This document shows positions 25,998 to 33,761 of a stretch of 64,000 nt of DNA, piece after piece (the first letter of the stretch is position 1; each line of letters opens with the position of its first letter). The position numbers and the translations under genes were made by a program. Source of the DNA: Sinorhizobium mexicanum (GTDB taxonomy: Bacteria > Pseudomonadota > Alphaproteobacteria > Rhizobiales > Rhizobiaceae); the NCBI RefSeq assembly GCF_013488225.1, contig NZ_CP041240.1, positions 186,001 through 250,000 on the forward strand, given 5' to 3'. Below the pieces are notes generated by a model that saw only the letters and a list, made by a program, of their open reading frames with translations, ran no database searches and was not told where the DNA came from.

Positions 25998-27476
25998 ATG
26001 GCGAATCCCAGACGCAACGTGCTGCTCATCGATTCGACCGGGAGGGGGCATGCGCTGGCCGACCTTTTCCAGCGCACAGACCCATCCGTCGAGGTTTTCT
26101 ACGGGCCAGGAAACTCGGCGGTCGCGCACGAGCGCATCCACACGGTGCCTGAGGTTTTACTAGGCGATCCGGCATCGGCGGTGCGATTTTGTCAAGCCCG
26201 TGCCATAGATTTTGTCTTTGTCTCTCACATCGACGCGCTCTCTACCGGCTACGTCGACTTCCTAAAGACCAGCGGGATTCCGACAATTGGCCCTGACCGT
26301 GCTGCAGCTCGACTGGAGACGAGCAAGGCGTTTACGAAGTCGCTCCTGAAACGGTATGGCGTGAATACGGCCCGTTTCGAGGTCTTCGACCGGCCGGAAC
26401 CTGCTAAACGATACATCCGCAGGCTCGACTATGATGTTGTCGTCAAGGCGGACGGATTGTGCGAAGGCAATGGCGCCTATGTTTGCGACGACCAGGCGTC
26501 GGCGCTTCAAGCCGTCGACACCATCATGCTGACGCGGGCGCACAAGGATGCTGGAAACCGCATCATCGTTGAGGAGCGTCTCTTCGGACTGGAGATATCA
26601 ATTTTCGCTCTATTCGACGGAAAGGACTTCCTGATCTGCCCGGCGGCCCTCGACTACAAGCGCTCCAATGACGGCAACAAAGGCGTGAATTGCGACGGTA
26701 TGGGGTCGCTCTCCCCGCATCCGCTCGCGGACAAGGCGCTTTACCGTGAGATAGGGACCGAGATCCTGGAGCCGCTACGAGCTGCAATCTTGGGAGAAGG
26801 CCTGAACTATAACGGGTTCATCTATGTCGGCGCCATGCTATGCCATGACGGCATCAAAGTCATCGAGATCAATGCCCGCTTTGGCGACTCGGAAGCTCAG
26901 GTCGTCCTGCCCAAGGTACAAACCAATTTCGTTCGGCTTTGCGAAGGCGTCCTTCAGGGAACCCTTGGCTCTTTGAGTATCGAGACAGATAATAAATGTT
27001 ACTGCAATGTAGTAGCTGGACAAGGGGCGACGATACGATTGGACAAGGACGGGAGCGAGATCCGCTACCGCGGCTGGCCACATGGAGATTTCGAGGTCGG
27101 CTTCCCCATTTCCGGACTCGATTCGCTGGATCGCCGTAATTGCCATCTGTTCTTCGCTAATGTCCATCGCGATGCCGAGGACTGTCTTGTGACGTCCGGC
27201 GGCCGCGTGCTGCATGTCACGGGCGTCGGTGACAATTGTGCGCAAGCCGTCCATCATGCCTATACTAACATTGAGAAGATACGCTTTGCGGGCATGTCTT
27301 ACCGCTCCGACATCGGCGTGATCTACGAGCCGGTAATGCGATGCGGCAGGGAAAGTGAGATTCTGCCGCGGCACTGGATGTGGCAAATGCCCTGCGAGTC
27401 CGACGCCACCCGCCCGGGGGCTGCCAGCTCTACACCTGTGCATGCGAACGCCTACCCCACGCTGGTGCAGCAATAA
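25998..27476 (+). CDS. PurD-like ATP-grasp ligase
   Basis: This protein of about 492 residues has the layout of phosphoribosylamine-glycine ligase: N-terminal NVLLIDSTGRGHALADLFQR, central ATP-grasp (DYDVVVKADGLCEGNGAYVC; RIIVEERLFGLEISIFALFD; metal-binding VIEINARFGDSEAQVVLPKV) and a C-terminal domain. PurD joins an amine to glycine with ATP. Here the gene is outside any purine cluster, is followed after 21 bp by ectoine synthase and carries a C-terminal tail of about 50 residues that PurD lacks, so it probably forms an amide in the pathway of the locus. The ATG at 25998 follows GAGGAT; an upstream frame from 25893 has no homology. Substrates are unknown. Confidence 0.88.
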   Translation: MANPRRNVLLIDSTGRGHALADLFQRTDPSVEVFYGPGNSAVAHERIHTVPEVLLGDPASAVRFCQARAIDFVFVSHIDALSTGYVDFLKTSGIPTIGPDRAAARLETSKAFTKSLLKRYGVNTARFEVFDRPEPAKRYIRRLDYDVVVKADGLCEGNGAYVCDDQASALQAVDTIMLTRAHKDAGNRIIVEERLFGLEISIFALFDGKDFLICPAALDYKRSNDGNKGVNCDGMGSLSPHPLADKALYREIGTEILEPLRAAILGEGLNYNGFIYVGAMLCHDGIKVIEINARFGDSEAQVVLPKVQTNFVRLCEGVLQGTLGSLSIETDNKCYCNVVAGQGATIRLDKDGSEIRYRGWPHGDFEVGFPISGLDSLDRRNCHLFFANVHRDAEDCLVTSGGRVLHVTGVGDNCAQAVHHAYTNIEKIRFAGMSYRSDIGVIYEPVMRCGRESEILPRHWMWQMPCESDATRPGAASSTPVHANAYPTLVQQ

Positions 27477-27497
27477 GACCAATGGAGGATCGATCAT

Positions 27498-27896
27498 ATG
27501 ATCATCAGGACGATAGACGAGGCGAAGCAATCAGACCGGCGCGTCACCGCGGAGAACTGGGAGAGCATTCGCCTTCTCCTTAGCGAGGACAAAGTCGGAT
27601 TCTCGTTCCATATCACGACCATGTACCCGAACACAGAGACCCGCATCTGGTACAAGAACCACTTCGAGGCCGTGTTCTGCATCGAAGGCGATGGTGAGAT
27701 CGAAACCTTGGCGGACGGCAAGATTTACCCCATCCGACCAGGGACGATCTATATTCTGGACGAACACGACAGGCATCTCCTTCGCGCCAACACGCAAATG
27801 CGCAACGTCTGCGTCTTTGTCCCGGCCCTCCATGGTAACGAGACCCATGACGCCGATGGATCATATCCCCTGGAGCCCGCACCCGCGCGGCGTTGA
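27498..27896 (+). CDS. ectC: Ectoine synthase (cupin-fold cyclase)
   Basis: This 132-residue protein matches EctC along its length: [60 protein letters not shown]. The iron-binding residues known from EctC structures, Glu57, Tyr85 and His93, are all in place. EctC closes N-gamma-acetyl-diaminobutyrate to the cyclic amidine ectoine. GGAGGATCGATCAT precedes the ATG. The gene is the second of a unit with the PurD-like ligase, and its 3' end touches the GNAT gene. Usually EctC follows EctA and EctB; here EctB is 6 kb away and no typical EctA exists, so EctC may cyclise a different N-acyl diamine. Confidence 0.95.
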   Translation: MIIRTIDEAKQSDRRVTAENWESIRLLLSEDKVGFSFHITTMYPNTETRIWYKNHFEAVFCIEGDGEIETLADGKIYPIRPGTIYILDEHDRHLLRANTQMRNVCVFVPALHGNETHDADGSYPLEPAPARR

Positions 27897-27949
27897 ATGG
27901 GCCGTCGCTTCAGCCAAAATTCCCAGCGCTCTTCCCGGGGACCATATTT

Positions 27950-28405
27950 ATGTCGGACGCCATCGTGGAAATTCGCCTAGCAGGAAGTGCCGACCGTCAG
28001 GGATGGCGATCACTTTGGAGCCAGTACTGCACCGACCAGGGTGTCGACAGCTCCGAACAGTCAGCAGAGACGATCTGGCGGCGGATCGAGAACCTAGACA
28101 ACTCAACCAAGGCGCTCATCGCTGTCGAAGCAGGCGGCGTTACCTTAGCTTTCATCAACTATATCATCCACTCCCACACCTGGAGCGACCGGATGCTCTG
28201 CTTCGTCGTCGATCTTTATGTCGATCATTCCTGGCGGCGCCAAGGAATCGCGGAAGCGATGATCGCGCATCTTGCTGCCGAGGGTCGTCGCCAGGGCTGG
28301 GCGAGGCTCTATTGGAATACGGACAAGTCCAATGTGCGCGCGCGGGCGCTTTACGACAAGATTGCTCGATTAAGCCCATATCTCTCCTATTTTCTTGAGC
28401 TGTAG
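27950..28405 (+). CDS. GNAT-family N-acetyltransferase
   Basis: The 151-residue protein shows the GNAT core: DLYVDHSWRRQGIAEAMIAHL is the acetyl-CoA pyrophosphate loop (Q/RxxGxG/A type), followed by GWARLYWNTDKSNVRARALY, typical of amine and D-amino acid acetyltransferases. It does not show the sequence I expect of EctA, the diaminobutyrate acetyltransferase. Its place directly after ectC suggests that it supplies the N-acyl group that EctC needs, or modifies the product. The ATG at 27950 has GGGGA upstream; a TTG at 27893 would overlap the ectC stop and add 19 residues. Confidence 0.85.
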   Translation: MSDAIVEIRLAGSADRQGWRSLWSQYCTDQGVDSSEQSAETIWRRIENLDNSTKALIAVEAGGVTLAFINYIIHSHTWSDRMLCFVVDLYVDHSWRRQGIAEAMIAHLAAEGRRQGWARLYWNTDKSNVRARALYDKIARLSPYLSYFLEL

Positions 28406-28657
28406 AGACGGCGCTGGAGCGGCACCGACAAGTTAACCCGAAGGTGACTGGATCGGGATATACGAGAATATGACACCGCTCCGCCATTCCCGCTGTACTC
28501 CCCACCGCTTCCCGGCTGAAGTGATCAGCTCAGCCGCTTGCGAGCAATGTGCGCCCTCGTTTGCTCAACCGGCAGAACCGTTTTTTGAAGCTCTCACAGA
28601 GCTTCACTTTCTTCAACTTGAGCTGCAACAGGATAGGTTGCGGAAATGGAGCATTCA

Positions 28658-29629
28658 ATGAGGCGGCCCAATCCGAACAACGTCAAACGAGTCACCTGTG
28701 TTGGCACAGGCACCATTGGCGGTGGATTTGTTGCCCAGTTTTTGGCAAGCGGATATAATGTGACAGCCTATAATCCAAGGAAAAATGCACGGGATTGCCT
28801 TGAGCGGTTGCTTGATCAGGCGTGGCCGCTACTTGAACAGATTGGCCTTAGACCGGGCGCTTCTCGGGGACGGCTTCGCTTTACTCAAGACCTTGAGGAG
28901 GCCGTATCCGGTGCCGAGTTTGTCCAGGAAAGCGTCCCTGAAGATCTCGAATTGAAGGTGCAGACATATAAGCAGCTTGACGAACTACTGCCCAACGACA
29001 TCGTGATCGGCTCAAGTACTGCCGGCTTTCCGATGACGGACATCCAAAAGCGCTGCAGGTTTCCCGAGCGCACCGTCGTAACACACCCTGTGAACCCGCC
29101 GTACCTCATTCCGCTGGTCGAGGTCGTTGGAGGTGAGAAAACGGATCTCGCGGTCTTGGATTGGACTGCTGCGTTCTTCCAAGCAGCCGGAAAACGAGTC
29201 CTTCGTATGGAGAAGGAGGTCTTTGGGTTCGTCATCAACAGACTACAAAGCGCCCTTTTTAGGGAAGCGCTCCACATGATCGCGGCCGATCAAGCGACCG
29301 TTACGCAGATCGATGAATGCATAACTCATGCGCTGGGGCTGCGATGGGCATGCATGGGCCCCTTTGCCACCTTCCATTTGGGTGGTGGCGACGGCGGTTT
29401 GGGGGCATTCATGGACATGGTCGGGAAAGTGGAGTGGAGGGCTCCATACGTGACGGAAGGACCACTTCCAGACTGGACGCCTGCATTGCGTGAACGCATT
29501 TTGCAACAAGCCCAGGAAGTGATTGATGGCAGAACCATACCACAAATGATCGAAGAGCGAAATCACACGATTCTGGGGCTGCTCAAGTTGCGAGAAGAAA
29601 GTCGCATCAAGGCATCGAAACAATCTTAG
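28658..29629 (+). CDS. L-carnitine dehydrogenase-like protein, copy 2
   Basis: The product of about 323 residues has the same domains as the copy at 11924-12892 (GTGTIGGG Rossmann motif, HPVNPP with catalytic His, C-terminal helical domain). From about 28802 to 29523 its DNA equals copy 1; before that (YNVTAYNPRKNARDC against YDVTAYDPGKNAQDF) and after (IPQMIEERNHTI against ISQMIEERNQTI) it differs. The ATG at 28658 is chosen because GGAG lies six bases upstream and it matches the other copy's start. Set between ectC/GNAT and aspartokinase, it may act on a hydroxy acid of the local pathway rather than on carnitine. Confidence 0.87.
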   Translation: MRRPNPNNVKRVTCVGTGTIGGGFVAQFLASGYNVTAYNPRKNARDCLERLLDQAWPLLEQIGLRPGASRGRLRFTQDLEEAVSGAEFVQESVPEDLELKVQTYKQLDELLPNDIVIGSSTAGFPMTDIQKRCRFPERTVVTHPVNPPYLIPLVEVVGGEKTDLAVLDWTAAFFQAAGKRVLRMEKEVFGFVINRLQSALFREALHMIAADQATVTQIDECITHALGLRWACMGPFATFHLGGGDGGLGAFMDMVGKVEWRAPYVTEGPLPDWTPALRERILQQAQEVIDGRTIPQMIEERNHTILGLLKLREESRIKASKQS

Positions 29630-29638
29630 CGACCCCAG

Positions 29639-29786
29639 CCAACCTGAAGATTATCTGCGACGAAGCAAATCCAACGCCGCGCCTTATCCAAGACCCTACG
29701 GTTGTTCACGTCGGGCGCGTTAAAGTTAACTCCGATGACCAATGCGGGCTTTGGATTTGCTTCGTCGCAGATAATCTTCAGGTTGG
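29639..29786. repeat. 36-bp perfect inverted repeat around the asd remnant
   Basis: The left arm (29639-29674) and the right arm (29751-29786) are exact reverse complements over 36 bases with a 76-bp spacer. The right arm is the coding sequence for the Asd C-terminal motif (FVADNLQVG); the left arm is its inverted copy, so the structure probably arose by fold-back repair. In RNA it would make a long hairpin. Confidence 0.85.
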
Positions 29787-29853
29787 GGCCGCGCTAAATG
29801 CACTTCTCATCGCCAAGGTCGCAATTGCCAACAACGTGATTGGTGGATCATGA
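29675..29853 (+). pseudogene. asd: 3' end of an aspartate-semialdehyde dehydrogenase gene
   Basis: The frame reads DPTVVHVGRVKVNSDDQ, then CFVADNLQVGAALNALLIAK and a TGA at 29851-29853. VGRV and ADNLxxGAALNA are the standard C-terminal motifs of Asd. The stop overlaps the aspartokinase ATG (ATGA), so asd and ask once formed a coupled operon. Only about 55 codons are left; the upstream part has been replaced by the inverted repeat. Asd would make the aspartate semialdehyde that EctB uses. Confidence 0.7.
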
Positions 29854-31010
29854 ACGTAACCGTTTTGAAATTCGGAGGGTCTAGTTTTCTGCATCCTGGA
29901 GACTTCGGTCCAATCGCGCAGCATCTAGCCAAGCGATTAGCGGAAGGCGAAAACAAAATCGTTGCCGTGGTTAGCGCAATGTCGGGAACGACCGATGACC
30001 TCAACGCAGTCATGCTAGACGTCAACAAGCAACCAAAACCATCGAACGTTGATGCTGCACTCGCAATCGGAGAGATGCTCAGTGCCTGCCTCTTGGAGGC
30101 AGCCGTCAGTGGGTTAGGAATTCGCGTCCAGTCATTAAACGGCTATTCCCTTGGAATACGTTCGAATTCAGAATTTGGACGCGCTTCAGTAGAAAGCGTA
30201 GATGCGAGTCCAGTTATAGCAGCATTACAGGAGAATGACGTTGTCATTGCCGCAGGCGGCCAGGCAATTGATCAGTTCGGTAGGTTAACCTTTCTCGGCA
30301 GGAACAGCTCTGATCTGACAGCTATCGTAATCGCGTCCATGTTGGGACAGCGCGTTTGCGAAATATACTCCGATGTTCCTGGCATCTATACGGCAGACCC
30401 TCATCTTGTTCCCGGAGCGCTGTTGCTACCAGAGATTGCGTATACGACAATCGCAAGGATGTCCCGACATGGCGCAAAAGTACTGCACCACAGGGCGGTG
30501 GAATATGCCGAAAAGCACGCCGTCACAATTGTTTGCAAAACGCTCACGAACGACGGAGCTGTTACCGGTACCATTGTCGGAGGTCACGGAAACGCCAGTT
30601 CCGTGACAGTGGCCCGCGACACAGCCGTATTACGGTGCGGCAGTCTTGCAGAACGCGACGAGCTTTGCGCACTTCTCGATCAACACGACGTCAGCGCGGT
30701 CTGCATCGATGACAATTGCGGGGCCAGCATTTGCATTTTGTGCGACGTTGATTTTGGCATTCGGCGTGTCGCGCTAACGGGCAGTCACTTGGTCTCCATT
30801 GAATCAAGAACCGCGGTGACAGAGCACGGCTCTTCAAGGTTGCGCGTTCACTTGGAGGCCGACTATGAGCAGGCCATTACCCGGGCCTGCCAGATTCATC
30901 AACGAATGTATCCAGCAACGGGTGGCGAGATCTGTGGGCGGAGACCGGCTAAGCAGCGCTCCAGTTCGCTGCTCATCCGAGCAAATAATGCGCCGGAAAA
31001 TACGCAATGA
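29850..31010 (+). CDS. Aspartokinase (ectoine-cluster type)
   Basis: The 386-residue protein begins NVTVLKFGGSSFLHPGDF with the KFGGSS nucleotide-binding motif, followed by the GEMLSACLLEAAV helix, RNSSDLTAIVIASMLGQRVC and EIYSDVPGIYTADP of the amino acid kinase fold, with ARMSRHGAKVLHHRAVEYAE. The C-terminal part after about residue 240 is a short, poorly conserved ACT-like region, so usual lysine/threonine feedback control may be absent, as in the Ask of ectoine clusters. It phosphorylates aspartate, the first step towards aspartate semialdehyde and diaminobutyrate. It overlaps the asd remnant by ATGA. Likely purpose: extra precursor flow to EctB. Confidence 0.93.
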   Translation: MNVTVLKFGGSSFLHPGDFGPIAQHLAKRLAEGENKIVAVVSAMSGTTDDLNAVMLDVNKQPKPSNVDAALAIGEMLSACLLEAAVSGLGIRVQSLNGYSLGIRSNSEFGRASVESVDASPVIAALQENDVVIAAGGQAIDQFGRLTFLGRNSSDLTAIVIASMLGQRVCEIYSDVPGIYTADPHLVPGALLLPEIAYTTIARMSRHGAKVLHHRAVEYAEKHAVTIVCKTLTNDGAVTGTIVGGHGNASSVTVARDTAVLRCGSLAERDELCALLDQHDVSAVCIDDNCGASICILCDVDFGIRRVALTGSHLVSIESRTAVTEHGSSRLRVHLEADYEQAITRACQIHQRMYPATGGEICGRRPAKQRSSSLLIRANNAPENTQ

Positions 31011-31546
31011 GTTTATTTGGCGGTAAATCACATGAGGCAGCGCCTTCTCTCTGAGGCACCAGCAACCCACAACACGGGAAAATCGACGGGCGTACGCTCC
31101 GCCGCTCGCGCGGCGGCTAAGAGCGTGCTCGCGAGCTGTTTCGCTACGCCAAGCTATACCACTTGAGACGAGCCTGATCCGTGATCTCTACTTCGGCCTC
31201 GGTCTTCTATGGCCGGACCTGGAAGGAGCACCTACTGTCGAATTTGTCGAGTCCGCGACGTTGAACGTTTGAACTAGGTTCTGTCGCACCACAATCTAAG
31301 CCATTGAGAAACGTGTAGAACATGTTTGCTAAGGCTATTTCGAAGACTTTGGCACGACTTTTGAAAATCTCTGAATGCGAACCGGCCGGAACTTCAGCCG
31401 GAATAACATGCCAGGTCTGATCAGAACTGCAGTGATAACGCTTTAGCGATGCCGTAGTGCCAACAAAAGGACGCACAGCCATCTCCTACAGCAAAGCTTT
31501 GTCCGCCCCTTGGCAGCGCGCGGCTCACTTGAGAAGAGAGGTTGCG

Positions 31547-31783
31547 ATGGGAAAATTCGAAACTTCCAGGGGACCTGAGGAAATTACTGACCTTTCTCTA
31601 CGGGAAAGGGAGTGCCTCCTATGGGTCGCGAGAGGCAAGTCTTCGTGGGATATAGGTGTTATTCTTGGAATCTCCGAGAATACGGTAAATTTCCACATGA
31701 AAAATGTAATGCGAAAGTTAAATGTTAGTAGTAGAACGGTGGCTGCCATGAAAGCAGTTGAGTCCCGTATAATTGAATTGTAA
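31547..31783 (+). CDS. LuxR-type DNA-binding domain alone (truncated quorum-sensing regulator)
   Basis: The 78-residue product is almost only the LuxR C-terminal helix-turn-helix: DLSLRERECLLWVARGKSSW, then DIGVILGISENTVNFHMKNV and RTVAAMKAV. The family's N-terminal acyl-homoserine-lactone domain (about 160 residues) is missing and the upstream sequence has stops in all frames. AGAGAGG precedes the ATG, so the stub could still be made. An IS256 element is inserted exactly at its stop codon, and the target duplication keeps the stop. It may be a decayed gene, or an HTH-only protein acting on its own. Confidence 0.7.
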   Translation: MGKFETSRGPEEITDLSLRERECLLWVARGKSSWDIGVILGISENTVNFHMKNVMRKLNVSSRTVAAMKAVESRIIEL

Positions 31784-33160
31784 GGATCGTGTCCGGTCAG
31801 GTGGTGTAGGTCCTGAGGATTAGGTGGCCATCAGCGTTTTTCCGGCAGGGTCGGGTTGTTCAAGACCGACCTGATGGAAGATCACCGGTGACCAATGACA
31901 TGATGAACGTGCGCTCGCTTGTTGAGAAGAGCGCCGACACGGATTTGTTGCGCGAGATGATTGACTTTGCGGCCGAGCGGCTGATGGAGCTGGAGGTCGG
32001 CAGCGCGACCGGTGCTGGCTACGGCGAGAAGAACCCGATGCGGCTCGCCCAACGCAACGGATACCGTGACCGGGACTGGGAGACACGGGCTGGAACGGTC
32101 GAGCTTCGCATTCCGAAGCTGCGCAAAGGTAGCTATTTCCCGAGCTTTCTGGCGCCGCGTCGCATGGCGGAGAAGGCTCTGCGGCTGTTATCCAGGAAGC
32201 TTACATGCAAGGCATCTCAACGCGTTCCGTCGACGATCTTGTCAAGGCGATAGGTATGAGCCGCATCTCCAAGAGCCAGGTGAGCGGCCTGTGCGAGGAG
32301 ATCGATGTCAAGGAAGGCCTTCCTCGAAAGGCCCATCGAGGGCGATTGGCCCTGCCTCTGGATCGATGCCACCTATCTGAAGGTCCGCCGCGGCGGCCGC
32401 ATCGTTTCCGTTGCCGTCATCATCGCCGTCGCGTCAACAGCGACGGCCGGCGTGAGGTTCTGGGCATGGAAGTCGGCACTTCCGAAGCCGAGCCGCTCTG
32501 GATGGAGTTCCTGCGCCGGCTGACCCGCCGAGGATTGCACGGTGTGAAGCTCGTCGTCTCCGATGCACATGAAGGTCTCAAGGCTGCCGTAGCTAAGGTT
32601 CTCAGCGCCACCTTGCAAAGATGCCGGGTCCACTCATGAGAAACGTTCTGGCGCATGCCGGCAAGAGCGGCCGGCGGGTTGTCCCCGCCTTCATCGCAAC
32701 GGCCTTTGCCCAGGAGACCCCGAAGGCAGCCAGCGCTCAATGGCGCAGCGTCGCCGATCAGATAAGACCGAAAGTTCCAAAGCTCGCCACCATCATGACA
32801 ACGCCGAACAGGATGTGCTCGCCTACATGACCTTCCCGAAAGAGCGCCGGGCAAAGTTCCAGTCGCCGAATCCGATCGAGCGTCTCAACGGCGAAATCAA
32901 GCGACGCACCGAGGTCGTCGGCATCTTTCCGAACGACGAAGCCATCGTCCGTCTCGTCGGCGCACTACTGCTCGAACAGAATGACGAATGGGCCGTCCAA
33001 CGCGCCCGGTACCTGACACTTGAGACCATGGCATCAATGAGCGATGATCCGCAAATCAGCCTGCCTGCAGTCGCACGCTGAAATCCCCCTCCGGCCCTCG
33101 CCGGAAAGCACGGCCATCAGCCGCGACCTACACCACTCCCTGAGACAGGATCATTGTAAG
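31777..33160 (+). mobile_element. IS256-family insertion sequence with 8-bp target duplication
   Basis: The element spans 31785-33152 (1368 bp). Its ends start GATCGTGTCC on the left and, on the reverse strand, GATCCTGTCT on the right, and both continue to GTGGTGTAGGTC within imperfect inverted repeats of about 28 bp. ATTGTAAG flanks it on both sides (31777-31784 and 33153-33160), the 8-bp duplication typical of the family. The clean duplication means the element moved in as a unit. It lies between the LuxR stub and ectB. Confidence 0.85.
31888..33081 (+). pseudogene. IS256-family (mutator-type) transposase, several frameshifts
   Basis: The protein is recognisable from end to end: [80 protein letters not shown] with the first catalytic Asp, VKLVVSDAHEGLKAAVAKVL with the second, and PIERLNGEIKRRTEVVGIFP with the Glu region. 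The pieces lie in different frames, with shifts near 32178, 32310, 32440, 32635 and 32800, so no full transposase can be made from this copy. Confidence 0.85.
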
Positions 33161-33761
33161 GGTCTGTATTGACGCGCCTCCCACAAATCGGACCAATGAA
33201 TCTGTCACCTTGCAGGATTGGAGTTTGCTGAAATACGAGCTAAAGCGACCCCGTTGAGAAATAGCCGCTCAAGCGCCGTAATATCTTGCAGGGTACTGAT
33301 GGGGACAGACTTCGACCATCCGTGCTGGCCGGGAGGCACGGACGACCGCCCGTCTAGGCAAGTGGGGTTCGCTTGAAGATCAAGCATCCCAGCCGCAATC
33401 GGAATCTATGCTGAACGTTATGCCGCACTGGGTGCAGCCTTCGGTTTTCGTGGCTGCCGCTGACACATGTTGGCTGAACTGCGACCACGCCTTTCACGCG
33501 GCCTGTGAGAGTTGGCGGTGTGCGACCCGTCACGATATCTTGTTCGACTCCTTGTTGAAAGAAGGCGAACATCAAGAAACGGCTAGTAAAGATACTACCA
33601 TCCCAGGTAGGCGCATCGGCGTAGATTGCCGGCTAAAATAGCGACGTCACCGCTGGGATGCCGATTAGAAAAGCTGTTTTTTACAAGATTGGGAGCTCGC
33701 ATCGTCAATTCAAGAGCATGCGCGGGGTGTCGCGGTGTCATTGCTCTTATGGAGGAAGATT
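33161..33761. other. Gene-free stretch between the IS256 element and ectB
   Basis: Short frames exist on both strands (for example 33408-33641) but none shows a motif or ribosome site. GGAGGAAG just before 33762 is the ribosome site of ectB. A promoter for ectB should lie here but no clear consensus was seen. Confidence 0.4.

Noticed and set aside
27893..27950. TTG start for the GNAT overlapping the ectC stop
   Set aside because: The 19 extra residues have no similarity to GNAT proteins; the ATG at 27950 with GGGGA is better.
31080..31140. GC-rich hairpin CCGCCG-CTCG-CGGCGG type as terminator after aspartokinase
   Set aside because: No T run follows and the stem is short; too weak to annotate.
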